A DNA stretch of 40,316 nucleotides from Firmicutes bacterium ADurb.Bin193 (GCA_002070105.1 MWCQ01000021.1:1-40316), one strand, 5' to 3'. Shown: positions 23,686 through 31,929, counted from the first letter of the stretch. Numbers and translations are program-made. Notes: a model not told the origin generated them from the letters alone.

Positions 23686-25314
23686 CTATCCTCTTCCTAA
23701 TCTTCGCTTTTGGAGTTTTTTCCATATTGCTCTAAATTGCTTGCAAACTTTTGGATCAATGCCTAAAAGGCCAATCAATACTTCCTCATCAACAACATTT
23801 AGCGCTCCCTCAATGTCATCATTGTTTCGTACAATATTATCAATTTTATGTAGTAAACCCTTTTTTAGCTGCGCATCAATGCCATTAATTTTAGGTAGTA
23901 TAATATTCCCCATTTCTCCAGGCAATATTTCAAGCACACCACCACCATAGCTTCTTCCGCATATCTCTGTAAATGCAAAAGAAATACTGTTATAATATGA
24001 AAGTAAAATCGTTTCATGATCTATGTCATCATTGAATTTTATTCTGTGCATAGTATCTGTGGAAACTGCCTCACAATTATTTAATACAAATTTAGGATAT
24101 AAGTTATTTCTTCTTAGGAAGAATGCATCTGGTACCCATATAGCAGGGACAATATACCACCTATCTCTGATAGAACATTTATAACCTTTATTTTGTCCTT
24201 CCCTTTCACCCTTTTCAATATATTCTTTATGTTTGATAGGGTAATTTTCATATGAAACATCTGGGAATTTAATAAGTTGTGCTCTTTTTCCATTGTTTAC
24301 ATTTTTCAACCAGTCTTCTTTTGTAAAATATATCCCATGAGCATGAGAACTACGCCCTATTAGCGGAATCAAAACTTGAGATAAGTCATATTTCTTTGCT
24401 GTTTCATTATCAATAGAAAAATAATCATTATTTCCGGTAGTAATACCAATATTAATGATTCCACAGTCCGAAAACTTCTGAAATCGGTTATCTCTTTTTA
24501 TTTTCTGTATAAGCTTTGTTTCTTCGCTAGAGGTAAAATATTTAGTCCATTTTTCCTTAACGTGCTGCATTTCTCTATACCCATTAGCCTCAAGATTTAT
24601 TGAACTAAAATTATCTAAATCGCTCATTTCAAATATACGAATACCTTTTTCTTCATGTCCCTTCTCACCAATAAAAACTAGTACTTCTTGCTCAATATCA
24701 GGGAAAACAAGTTTTTCAAAAGTAATCAATGTTATTTTTGAAAAATGGTTAGATAAATAGAGTCTTAAATCTTCCGCATAAGCAACTTGCAAAATTTCTG
24801 CCGGAATTACAAAGGCTATTTTCCCATTCTCATTTAACATCTGTACGCATGCAACTAAAAAGCCAACCCAAGCATTAATTAACTTATTAGATTTCATGCC
24901 GTGGGAAATCAATATTTTGGATTGAATTTCTCTTTGCGTCTCAGTCAAATATTGATATCTAATATAAGGAGGATTTCCTAAAATCAAATCATATTTTGTT
25001 GTTTTATATGCTTCATTATAATAATCAAAAAAATCTTTCTGCCTTACATCGATATTTTTATATTTTGCTATACGATTTTTTAATGTTTTTACCTCTCCTG
25101 CTTCAATCTCTATCGCCCTAAATAACTCTACATTATTAATTAATCCAGCTTCAATAGCAGCATCAATGAATACACCATCACCGCAGCTAGGTTCTAAAAT
25201 TGTTTTTATGGTCTTATCGGCAGCAAAAATACTCACCATTGCACTTGCAAGCTGCATTGGCGTATAATAAGCTCCTCTTAATTTTCGATCCGTACTATCT
25301 TGCTTTAGTCTCAT
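23686..25314 (-). CDS. N6-adenine DNA methyltransferase (M.Eco57I-like companion)
   Basis: The product has 542 residues from the ATG at 25314, four bases after the stop of the type IIG gene with GGTGA just upstream; a TTG at 25335 would add seven residues and overlap. Motif X-like GAYYTP (14-19), motif I EPSCGDGVF (41-49) and motif IV NPPY (114-117) define a gamma-class adenine methyltransferase. The C-terminal half should hold the target recognition domain. Size and pairing with a protein of about 1000 residues match the Eco57I arrangement, in which a second methyltransferase protects both strands of an asymmetric site. The target sequence is unknown. Confidence 0.87.
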   Translation of the reverse strand: MRLKQDSTDRKLRGAYYTPMQLASAMVSIFAADKTIKTILEPSCGDGVFIDAAIEAGLINNVELFRAIEIEAGEVKTLKNRIAKYKNIDVRQKDFFDYYNEAYKTTKYDLILGNPPYIRYQYLTETQREIQSKILISHGMKSNKLINAWVGFLVACVQMLNENGKIAFVIPAEILQVAYAEDLRLYLSNHFSKITLITFEKLVFPDIEQEVLVFIGEKGHEEKGIRIFEMSDLDNFSSINLEANGYREMQHVKEKWTKYFTSSEETKLIQKIKRDNRFQKFSDCGIINIGITTGNNDYFSIDNETAKKYDLSQVLIPLIGRSSHAHGIYFTKEDWLKNVNNGKRAQLIKFPDVSYENYPIKHKEYIEKGEREGQNKGYKCSIRDRWYIVPAIWVPDAFFLRRNNLYPKFVLNNCEAVSTDTMHRIKFNDDIDHETILLSYYNSISFAFTEICGRSYGGGVLEILPGEMGNIILPKINGIDAQLKKGLLHKIDNIVRNNDDIEGALNVVDEEVLIGLLGIDPKVCKQFRAIWKKLQKRRLGRG

Positions 25315-25318
25315 AAAT

Positions 25319-28315
25319 TCACCGTTTGAACTCAAGCCTATAGATTTGAGTTACAATGCTTTCTATTTCGTTTATTAGTTGATTTTTTTCTCTGTTCAAA
25401 ACACTAGTAGTACCTTTATCCGGGCGATTCATCAGAGCATCATTAATGGAATATATTTTGTGTGTCTTCACGACAATGTTATCGTGCAGAGTTTTTTCGT
25501 ATATACTATTCATATCAAGTTCAACAAAAGGCAGTGTTTTCAGTACAAAGGTACCCCTCGCCGTAAATCCATTTTCAAAGTCACTACCTATAATCTCAAG
25601 TAGCTTTTCTGTATAAGGATGGCTAAGCCATGCTTGTATGTACTCAAGTCCATAAGGACTGTCTTTCTTTAAACTCACTGCACAGTATCCAGCCGTCCCC
25701 CCAGAAGCAATTAGCATATCTTTATTATCAAAAGCATACATGGGATCTTTACTCAATACTCCAACAATCAGTTTCGGGGTATTAATAAATGACCTTAAAT
25801 GCTGAGTGCGCCCATATTGATACCAGGTGTCTTCTGTTGCATCCTGAACATCCCTGACTCCTTGTGAAGACACACACTTTGGTAATAAGCGATTATAATT
25901 CGACATTAAATATTCGTATGTGCCTGAATATTCAGTTTGCATGGTTTGTATATCAAATAATTTCCCATCTTCGCCGTAAGGGAATATAATCCATTTGTCG
26001 GTTATGATGGGACTATAAGAATTCAGCCCTTTTTCGCTCTTCTTCGAAGGCTTAAAATAAGGTTTTAAAATTTTCTTTTCAATGTCATAATTTTGATTAC
26101 TCCTTGAAATAGTGAAATATTTTTCTGTTTCATTTATTATCTCATCATGCCCGAACCAATATACAGGGGTAGGTCTTTCTGCACTGGTTTGTATACCATT
26201 GTAAATATCCGCATACTTAGTGATTGAAACGGAAACTGTGTCAAGTTTTTTGAGCAATTGCAGGAATTCAATGTCGGTTGACAGTCTCCAAGGCATCTCA
26301 CTTAAAGTATCATTATTAATAGTGATAGAGTTGGTTTCTGTGCCAGCCCACAATGATGCTGCAGAATTGACCTTTGTGTAAATGAATTCATTATTCTTAC
26401 GTTTACTAATGAGTAAAATAGAGCTATAAATGGTCTTATCGTCAAATAGTTGGGCATCTCCGAAATCATCTAGACTCATTAAATAACTATTTCCTGCAAG
26501 CAATTTTCGCAGATTTTTGCCTGAACCAATTTTATAGAATTTATTAGGAACAATGTAGCAGACCATGCCGTTCTCTTTGACTTTTTCGATTGCCCGCTCG
26601 ATAAATATAAAATACTTATCGAATTGCTTATATGCTGAGTCATAACTGTTTTTATATGCCAAAACTTCTACAACGGGTAACAAACCGTGCATATCCTCAG
26701 TACTAACATACGGAGGATTACCAATAATTAAATCAAATAGATTTCCTTGGTTAATATATTGCCAATCAAGCGGAACAATTTCTATCCGTGTTGAATCATC
26801 TATGTCATCAGCTTTTAAACGATAGCTATCTATTAAGGAATTACCATAAAAGATGTTTTCATCTAAATTCGGTAATATAGGAGCAGAATCAACAACGGAT
26901 GGCGCGGTTTCATCTTCAATTAGTTTCAACAATAAAGAAAACTTTGCCACTTCAACTGCATGTATATCAATATCTATCCCAAAAATGCAGGAACATAAAA
27001 GGAATTTTTTCTCTTCAAGAGGTAATTTTTTTCTTCCATTACTTAACTCAATTAAATGCTCAGGGCTATTTGCCACATACCATTCCACACAATAGTGAAC
27101 TAGATAATCATATACTTCTTCCAAAAATATACCCGACCCACATGCAATGTCAGCTATCCTTAAATTCAGTAATTGCTCTGGAGTTTTATCAAAGCAAAGG
27201 TCAGTCATTGCTTTTGAAACCATATATTTTACAATTTCTGTTGGTGTTGTAACCACTGAACGATTTACACAATCCTTTTTCTTGGCTAGAACTATTGTTT
27301 GATTATCTGAAAGAATAAGTTGTTCAGTCAGAAATGCCTCGTAAATTTTACCTAGTAAATTTGGTTCAATAATGTTAAATAAATATGGACTCTGAGGATA
27401 GTATAATCCCTCTATCATATCAAAAATAATTTGGTTATCTAGATCAAATATAATATAGTCGCCTTCAAACAAACCAGAATTATACCGTTTATCGGCAGCA
27501 TGAAATAGCTCACCAAGTTTCTTTTTCATTAAGCCTTGATCAGCTATTGTTTCTTTTAACTTGTGATAAAGCGGCAAGTTCCGATCTTCGCAAATCCTTA
27601 AGAATACAATTTGGTTTATAAATTCTTGGACGACATCGTTCAGTACAGATATAGACTTATATTTTTTATTACAATTATAAAGATAATTGCTTAAAGAAAC
27701 TCTCCAATTATTAATCTGTTTTAAGAAGTGTTCATCAACTTGTTCGGTTTGCCTATCCAAAGTAGGGAAACGCCTATTTAAATATTCGTCAAATGCTCCA
27801 CTATAAACAGCATCTCTCGAAAGCACTTGCATGATCTCGTCTAACTTTTCTACATATTCTGAATAATGATACTTACGGTAACGAGCAACAGTTGTCTTAT
27901 CAGTATCTTTAGGTATACATGTTGTATCATAAATTATTAGGTATTCGAAATTAGTAAGTACAGCTATTTTGTGCTTGGCGTTCCATCCGTATTTCTTTGT
28001 TTGATAGGCTGGCTCTATCGCTGTAGAAACATCAACCGCGGGCTTTTTTGCTTCTACAAATAATTTTGTTACACCCTTGAGGGTAAGAGAATAATCAGGT
28101 CTATCTGTTTCATTTGAATAATTCTCCGCTATAACTTCTCTGTATTGTGGTGGTAACCCCTTTTCATTAGCTACATCCCATCCTAATATCTTTAAAAGAG
28201 GATCTATGTATTCGATTCTACATGAATGTTCATTATACGAATTTGAACTGTCCTTGTAGTATTGAAGGTTTTTTCCAAATCTCTTTACTAATGATTCAAT
28301 TTTTTGAACATTCAT
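25319..28315 (-). CDS. Type IIG restriction-modification enzyme (Eco57I-like)
   Basis: The product has 998 residues combining nuclease, methyltransferase and specificity regions. The N-terminal HsdR-like nuclease has D74 (RPDYSL) and E88-A-K90 (FVEAKKP), a PD-(D/E)XK core. A helical connector leads to the methyltransferase with motif I ADIACGSGIFL (388-398) and motif IV NPPY (533-536). The remaining C-terminal part should contain the target recognition domain. The length fits the Eco57I family, which cleaves at a fixed distance from an asymmetric site. GAGGAG lies 8 nt before the ATG. It is the first large gene of the leftward operon and appears intact. Confidence 0.88.
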   Translation of the reverse strand: MNVQKIESLVKRFGKNLQYYKDSSNSYNEHSCRIEYIDPLLKILGWDVANEKGLPPQYREVIAENYSNETDRPDYSLTLKGVTKLFVEAKKPAVDVSTAIEPAYQTKKYGWNAKHKIAVLTNFEYLIIYDTTCIPKDTDKTTVARYRKYHYSEYVEKLDEIMQVLSRDAVYSGAFDEYLNRRFPTLDRQTEQVDEHFLKQINNWRVSLSNYLYNCNKKYKSISVLNDVVQEFINQIVFLRICEDRNLPLYHKLKETIADQGLMKKKLGELFHAADKRYNSGLFEGDYIIFDLDNQIIFDMIEGLYYPQSPYLFNIIEPNLLGKIYEAFLTEQLILSDNQTIVLAKKKDCVNRSVVTTPTEIVKYMVSKAMTDLCFDKTPEQLLNLRIADIACGSGIFLEEVYDYLVHYCVEWYVANSPEHLIELSNGRKKLPLEEKKFLLCSCIFGIDIDIHAVEVAKFSLLLKLIEDETAPSVVDSAPILPNLDENIFYGNSLIDSYRLKADDIDDSTRIEIVPLDWQYINQGNLFDLIIGNPPYVSTEDMHGLLPVVEVLAYKNSYDSAYKQFDKYFIFIERAIEKVKENGMVCYIVPNKFYKIGSGKNLRKLLAGNSYLMSLDDFGDAQLFDDKTIYSSILLISKRKNNEFIYTKVNSAASLWAGTETNSITINNDTLSEMPWRLSTDIEFLQLLKKLDTVSVSITKYADIYNGIQTSAERPTPVYWFGHDEIINETEKYFTISRSNQNYDIEKKILKPYFKPSKKSEKGLNSYSPIITDKWIIFPYGEDGKLFDIQTMQTEYSGTYEYLMSNYNRLLPKCVSSQGVRDVQDATEDTWYQYGRTQHLRSFINTPKLIVGVLSKDPMYAFDNKDMLIASGGTAGYCAVSLKKDSPYGLEYIQAWLSHPYTEKLLEIIGSDFENGFTARGTFVLKTLPFVELDMNSIYEKTLHDNIVVKTHKIYSINDALMNRPDKGTTSVLNREKNQLINEIESIVTQIYRLEFKR

Positions 28316-28339
28316 ATCTAGTCTCCTCTCGTTTTAATA

Positions 28340-28513
28340 TTATTTTTTATCTTTAAGTCTAGCATCTTTAGGTTTTCCTGCATCTGCTGGTATGATCCAA
28401 ACCGTCCCAACTTTCTGAACGCCATTAATTCGTCCTTGAGAGCAAAGGACTTGTATACGCCGCCTTGTTATATTCCATTTTTCTGCTGCTTCAATTACGG
28501 ACATATATTGCAC
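28340..28513 (-). CDS. Small HTH (excisionase/MerR-like) protein leading the operon
   Basis: This 57-residue ORF starts with GTG at 28513, about 10 nt after GAGGAGG. The product reads SVIEAAEKWNITRRRIQVLC ... GVQKVGTVWIIPADAGKP, the pattern of short winged-HTH domains of the excisionase/MerR type that Firmicutes often encode next to restriction-modification genes. It ends 24 bp before the type IIG gene and shares its promoter, so it is a good candidate for autoregulation of the operon, similar in role to a controller protein. ATG at codon 4 is an alternative start. Confidence 0.72.
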   Translation of the reverse strand: MQYMSVIEAAEKWNITRRRIQVLCSQGRINGVQKVGTVWIIPADAGKPKDARLKDKK

Positions 28514-28549
28514 GATGAAAAACCCTCCTCAAAGTATAAACATAAAAAT

Positions 28550-28578
28550 ATTATATACCATTTAGCGAATAATAACAA
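28550..28578 (-). promoter_or_regulatory. Sigma-A promoter of the defence operon
   Basis: On the minus strand, TTGTTA (28578-28573) and a perfect TATAAT (28555-28550) are 17 bp apart, about 37 bp before the small HTH gene. Confidence 0.82.
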
Positions 28579-28780
28579 GTAGGAAATTATCAGCTTTTTC
28601 CAACATAAAAACCTTCCGTGTACTGAGAGTTTTAGTCTTAACAGCTTTTATATTCAGCAGGAACAGCCAATCTGTAACCGCTCCTGCTTACTGGCTACGT
28701 CATTGTAGGATTTGTTTTTGAAGAAAATTTGTTGTGACCCTTAGATGATCTCCCGAGTTTCCAATTCGTTAGATATTTCA

Positions 28781-30112
28781 TCATGTCCACCTTCCTACAT
28801 CTTTTGTTTCTTTTATCTGCCTTTCAAGCTCACCCACCGCATATAACGGCAGGTTAATTAACCCGCCATCAACCCTGAAATCCGTCATAGCGGATCTAAT
28901 CGCATATTTAGGCTGAAACATATTCCGATAGGTTTTTAAACTTTTCGCCTGCAGATTCACTTCCGCCTTTACTTCCAAAGGGACAACGCTTTCGCCGTTA
29001 TCTACCAGGAAGTCAAGTTCCGCGTTTCCCTTATCGTTTGACCAGTAGTATATGCTAAGGCTTTTCATTGTCTTTAACTGCTGCAATATATATTGCTCCG
29101 TTAACGCGCCCTTAAATTCTTCAAACAAACTGTTTCCTTCAATCAAAGTGTCCTGACGCAGCTTTGTCATGCAGGAAAGCAGGCCTATGTCAACGACAAA
29201 CAGCTTAAACGCCTTCAAATCCTCATATGCCTTTAAGGGCAAATCCGGCTTTGTTACCCTGTGCACTTTATGAACCAGACCACAATCGGTAAGCCACAGC
29301 ATTGCCAGTTCGTATTCTCTGGCGCGGGCACCTTCCTTAACCAAACCATATATAAATTTCTTATTTTCCTTAGTAAGCTGTGCCGGAATACTGTTCCATA
29401 GCATTCTGATTCTTGGAACCGTTTCATGTGGGGCGTGCTTGGAGAAATCTTGTTCGTAGGCATCCAAAATGCGCTGCTGGATTTCCCTTGCTTCATTGAA
29501 ATCCATATTTTCCGCAAAGCGGTTTACCACCTCCGGCATACCACCCACATAATAATAATATTTTAACATATCAATATATACCTGTTTAAAAGTCGCGACC
29601 ATTTGAAAATCCTGATTTTGCAGTGTCTGCACAAATTGCTCTTTTTCCATCGCCATCAGGAACTCCATAAAATTCAGCGGATATAAATCCAAAAATTCCA
29701 CCTTGCCAACGGGAAAGGAAGTTCCCTTGTGGAGCGCAACGCCGAGGAGAGAACCTGCCGCAACAATTTTGTATTGGGGCGCGTTTTCCGTAAAATATTT
29801 TAAGGAGGCCAACGCTCTCGGTACTTCCTGCACCTCATCAAAAATAATCAGTGTATTTTCGGGATTGATTTTGTGACCAGCCATCAATTCAAGCCCGGTA
29901 ATGATCCGTGCGGTATCAAGATCATAGGAAAAAAGCTCCGTCATTCTTTCGTTGTTATCAAAGTTGATATAAACAGAATTCTCAAAGCAAGTCTGCCCAA
30001 ATTCCTTCATCAGCCATGTTTTCCCGACCTGACGTGCGCCGCGAATAATAAGCGGCAGGGCGTTTTTTTTATTTTTCCACTTTTTTAACTCTTCAATTGC
30101 AAACCGATACAT
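28781..30112 (-). CDS. AAA ATPase with DUF4143 domain
   Basis: The product has 443 residues. The N-terminal ATPase has Walker A GARQVGKT (25-32) and Walker B LIIFDEVQ with D92-E93. The C-terminal DUF4143 region includes a PD-(D/E)XK-like core: ELDFLVDNG, then PLEVKAEVN. These ATPases are abundant in bacteria and archaea and often lie in mobile or defence loci, but their role is poorly defined. GAGGTGATG precedes the ATG. Its own promoter with a dyad operator is directly upstream, and the gene stops about 200 bp before the defence operon promoter. Confidence 0.85.
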   Translation of the reverse strand: MYRFAIEELKKWKNKKNALPLIIRGARQVGKTWLMKEFGQTCFENSVYINFDNNERMTELFSYDLDTARIITGLELMAGHKINPENTLIIFDEVQEVPRALASLKYFTENAPQYKIVAAGSLLGVALHKGTSFPVGKVEFLDLYPLNFMEFLMAMEKEQFVQTLQNQDFQMVATFKQVYIDMLKYYYYVGGMPEVVNRFAENMDFNEAREIQQRILDAYEQDFSKHAPHETVPRIRMLWNSIPAQLTKENKKFIYGLVKEGARAREYELAMLWLTDCGLVHKVHRVTKPDLPLKAYEDLKAFKLFVVDIGLLSCMTKLRQDTLIEGNSLFEEFKGALTEQYILQQLKTMKSLSIYYWSNDKGNAELDFLVDNGESVVPLEVKAEVNLQAKSLKTYRNMFQPKYAIRSAMTDFRVDGGLINLPLYAVGELERQIKETKDVGRWT

Positions 30113-30135
30113 AGTGATTCATCACCTCAATACAC

Positions 30136-30182
30136 ATTATAGCTTTTATAATCACAAAAGTCAATTGATTTTTGTGATTATA
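30136..30182 (-). promoter_or_regulatory. Promoter with dyad operator for the DUF4143 ATPase
   Basis: On the minus strand, TTGACT (30164-30159) and TATAAT (30141-30136) are 17 bp apart. A perfect 13-bp inverted repeat (30147-30159 with 30170-30182) with a 10-bp spacer covers the -35 box and the spacer, a typical repressor-binding layout. No regulator gene is adjacent, so the repressor is unknown. Confidence 0.8.
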
Positions 30183-30286
30183 ATGTGCATTTTTGCCCTA
30201 TGCGTGTTAAATTATTCATTTATCAAGAGGATCAAAAGCAAAGCTGTGTTAATCCTAAGATCGACACAGCTTTTACGCTTTAATCT

Positions 30287-30420
30287 TTAATCTGATGGCA
30301 GCCAATCCTGTATTCTTCCCATCTCTTTAAATTGGCTTTTGACATATTCCCTTTCCACCCATATGGTGATTGGGGTAATAAAGACAATCTGCATACTTTT
30401 ATGACACTGACGTGTTGTTT
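30287..30420 (-). other. Stored 3' end of the recombinase gene (used only in the circular form)
   Basis: If the two 14-bp cores recombine, the recombinase frame leaves the core after ...SGGER and continues leftwards from 30420 for 44 codons to a TAA at 30287-30289. The predicted tail ends IQDWLPSD. In the integrated state this piece has no promoter or ribosome binding site of its own. It is the intact 3' end that the integrated gene has lost. Confidence 0.65.
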
Positions 30421-30434
30421 CTCTCTCTCCGCCA
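30421..30434. repeat. Right att site (14-bp core)
   Basis: It is identical to the last 14 bases of tRNA-Ser (12190-12203). No tRNA precedes it. Confidence 0.8.
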
Positions 30435-30436
30435 TG

Positions 30437-30459
30437 TAAAACGTCAAGTTTTAGTATAA
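30437..30459. repeat. 23-bp inverted repeat, left copy
   Basis: It is an exact reverse complement of 31761-31783. It begins 3 bp after the right att core and overlaps the A-tract of the next terminator. Confidence 0.8.
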
Positions 30460-30490
30460 AAATAACTGTCCGAGTTGGACAGTTATTTTT
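30458..30490 (+). terminator. Strong terminator, probably the native one of tRNA-Ser
   Basis: A perfect 14-bp stem (30458-30471 with 30477-30490) begins with an A-run and ends with a T-run. Removing the element would place it about 24 bp behind tRNA-Ser. Confidence 0.8.
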
Positions 30491-30680
30491 GTGTCAAATC
30501 CCCATTTTACAAAGGTTTCGCAGTTTTGCTCTCAATTCCTCTTTCCGCTTTCGCCGGACAAAACGGCGGGAGTGCGGTCATATTTTTTGTTTCCTCAAAA
30601 ACTTATGCACCTACGGCTTATATAATTTAACAGCTAATCATTATCCGTTATGGACCGGAAAAGAAAACCACATGGAAAAA

Positions 30681-30728
30681 ATAAACCCTTTGCAAACACG
30701 CTGATTTGCAAAGGGATTTATTTTTTTT
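30681..30728. terminator. Terminator behind the XRE gene
   Basis: An arm beginning at 30681 pairs with 30705-30721, with the shared core CCTTTGCAAA/TTTGCAAAGG, and runs into a T-run. It can end the leftward XRE transcript through the A-tract on its left side, and also rightward transcripts. Confidence 0.7.
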
Positions 30729-30735
30729 GAAAACA

Positions 30736-30972
30736 TTACTTTGAGCGTAACTCAAACAATGTAGAGGGTGAAATGTCCAAAGCATCAGCAATATCAAAAA
30801 GCACCTCAAGTGATACATTCTTTTCCACGTTCGGAGCCTCGATATTACTTAAATGCGTTCTGCTTATATCAACAATTTCGCATAAGGCTTCTTGTGTCAG
30901 CCCTTTTAACTTTCGATAATACGCAATATTTAATCCCATTTGAGTATATTTACTGCTGTGTTTATTCGCCAT
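30736..30972 (-). CDS. XRE-family HTH regulator (78 aa)
   Basis: The product has 78 residues from the ATG at 30972, with GGGGGTGA upstream. It is a single Cro/CI-type helix-turn-helix (GLNIAYYRKLKGLTQEALCEIVDISRTHLSNIE) followed by a short dimerisation helix. It is divergent from the SLOG-like gene at 31138, with 165 bp between starts, and probably controls that promoter, where short inverted motifs occur. It lies inside the 23-bp inverted repeats. Confidence 0.82.
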   Translation of the reverse strand: MANKHSSKYTQMGLNIAYYRKLKGLTQEALCEIVDISRTHLSNIEAPNVEKNVSLEVLFDIADALDISPSTLFELRSK

Positions 30973-31064
30973 CTTATTGTCACCCCCAACTGCCATGCCA
31001 ATATTTTACCAAATGGCGGTTGAAAGTCACACAATCCACATCTTTAATTATTTCAATATATGGA

Positions 31065-31093
31065 TTGCAGCAGCAATCTAATTGTGGTATTAT
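31065..31093 (+). promoter_or_regulatory. Promoter of the SLOG-like gene
   Basis: TTGCAG (31065-31070) and TATTAT (31088-31093) are 17 bp apart. A small palindrome (ATTGC-AGCA-GCAAT) overlaps the -35 box and may be the XRE operator. Confidence 0.6.
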
Positions 31094-31137
31094 GCTTATG
31101 TCCAGATTGCAAATTTGATATTCAGAGGGGGATTACA

Positions 31138-31581
31138 ATGGAAACCATCTGCACATTTTTTGGTCATCGTGATGTGTTGAGCGATATTAAAGACAGCTTG
31201 ACAAAGGAAATTGAGCGGCACATTACCGAAAAAGGCGTAACCACCTTTTACGTTGGCGACTACGGCAATTTTGACCGCATGGCGGCGGGGATTTTGAGTG
31301 GGATGGAAAAGAATTATCCGCACATAGAGGTGCGCAAAGTGCTTGCGTATATTTCCGGCAAAAAGGCGGGATTTGCGCCGAGCCGGGAGGAAAACACGCT
31401 ATGTCCTGATGGTCTGGAATTTGCGCCGTGGAAGTTTGCTGTCACTCATAGGAACAGGTGGATGGTTGAGCAGTCGGATTATCTGATTTCTTATGTCCGC
31501 TCAAGCTACGGCGGTGCGTATGAGGCGTTGAAATACGCAAAGGGAAAGGGGAAAAACATTGTGAATTTAGCGGATGTTTAG
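31138..31581 (+). CDS. SLOG-superfamily (DUF1273/YpsA-like) protein
   Basis: The product has 147 residues from the ATG at 31138, preceded by AGAGGGG. It begins with CTFFGHRDV, has FYVGDYGNFDRMAAGIL near residue 40, and ends with a DYLISYVRSSYGGAYEALKYAKGKGKNI stretch, the layout of Rossmann-like SLOG proteins that bind nucleotides or nucleotide-derived ligands. SLOG proteins occur in nucleotide-signalling defence systems and in phage-type loci, but no effector domain is fused here. The adjacent divergent XRE gene suggests a small regulated module. Confidence 0.72.
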   Translation: METICTFFGHRDVLSDIKDSLTKEIERHITEKGVTTFYVGDYGNFDRMAAGILSGMEKNYPHIEVRKVLAYISGKKAGFAPSREENTLCPDGLEFAPWKFAVTHRNRWMVEQSDYLISYVRSSYGGAYEALKYAKGKGKNIVNLADV

Positions 31582-31683
31582 CAATCGGCACACAATAAGA
31601 AAGCCCGGCGATTGCCGCGCTTATGGGGGAGTGGTACGATATGAGGGCGTGGCAATGTTCCCGCCCTCTTTGCTTGGCGAAGT

Positions 31684-31731
31684 TGCACCTATGAAATGCA
31701 CCTGCAAAAAATATGCACCCCAAAATGCACC
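31684..31731. repeat. Four spaced TGCACC motifs
   Basis: TGCACC starts at 31684, 31697, 31714 and 31726 (spacing 13, 17 and 12). It recalls the GCACCT motifs upstream of the relaxase. No gene is visible between 31582 and 32140. Confidence 0.5.
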
Positions 31732-31760
31732 TATAAAGAGGTTTTGAGATAGCCGTTAAA

Positions 31761-31783
31761 TTATACTAAAACTTGACGTTTTA
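31761..31783. repeat. 23-bp inverted repeat, right copy
   Basis: It is an exact reverse complement of 30437-30459, closing a 1347-bp unit. Confidence 0.8.
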
Positions 31784-31791
31784 GACAAGTT

Positions 31792-31815
31792 GAGGGGCGT
31801 AAGCCCCTCTTTTTT
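31792..31815 (+). terminator. Rho-independent terminator
   Basis: A 7-bp GC-rich stem (31792-31798 with 31803-31809) with a GTAA loop is followed by a T-run. Confidence 0.8.
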
Positions 31816-31902
31816 GTTGCTAAAATTCCGGCAAAATTTAAAAAATATTATTACAGGCCAACCCGCTCCCTCAAAACAAAAAGAAGGGGATACCGGCCAA
31901 AG

Positions 31903-31929
31903 TGTACTGGACCCTAAAAAACGGACATT
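31903..31929 (+). repeat. IS3-family-like terminus, copy 1
   Basis: It starts TGTACTGGACCC and continues CTAAAAAACGGACATT. It matches 35936-35962 in 24 of 27 positions in the same orientation. The TG...CC...GGACA layout recalls IS150/IS3 left ends. No transposase is present. Confidence 0.5.

Larger units (their letters stand above)
12204..30434. mobile_element. 18.2-kb integrative and mobilizable element with defence cargo
   Basis: The element is bounded by the 14-bp direct repeats. It contains a serine recombinase adjacent to the left end, a MOB-P relaxase with a ribbon-helix-helix partner, a likely oriT, accessory genes and a restriction/defence operon. It has a relaxase but no visible coupling protein or type IV secretion genes, so it should need a helper for transfer. 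The right end completes the recombinase frame in the circular form, and a terminator that would suit tRNA-Ser lies just beyond the right end (30458-30490). Its cargo is clearly more AT-rich than the flanking host DNA. Confidence 0.8.

Noticed and set aside
28640-28790. Short minus-strand ORF after the DUF4143 gene (MKYLTNWKLG...)
   Set aside because: About 29 codons overlapping the end of the ATPase gene, with no convincing signal or family.
30287-30435. Independent small gene starting at the ATG at 30435 (minus strand, MAEREKQ...)
   Set aside because: No ribosome binding site, and the other frame of the same DNA completes the recombinase in the circular form, which explains the open sequence.
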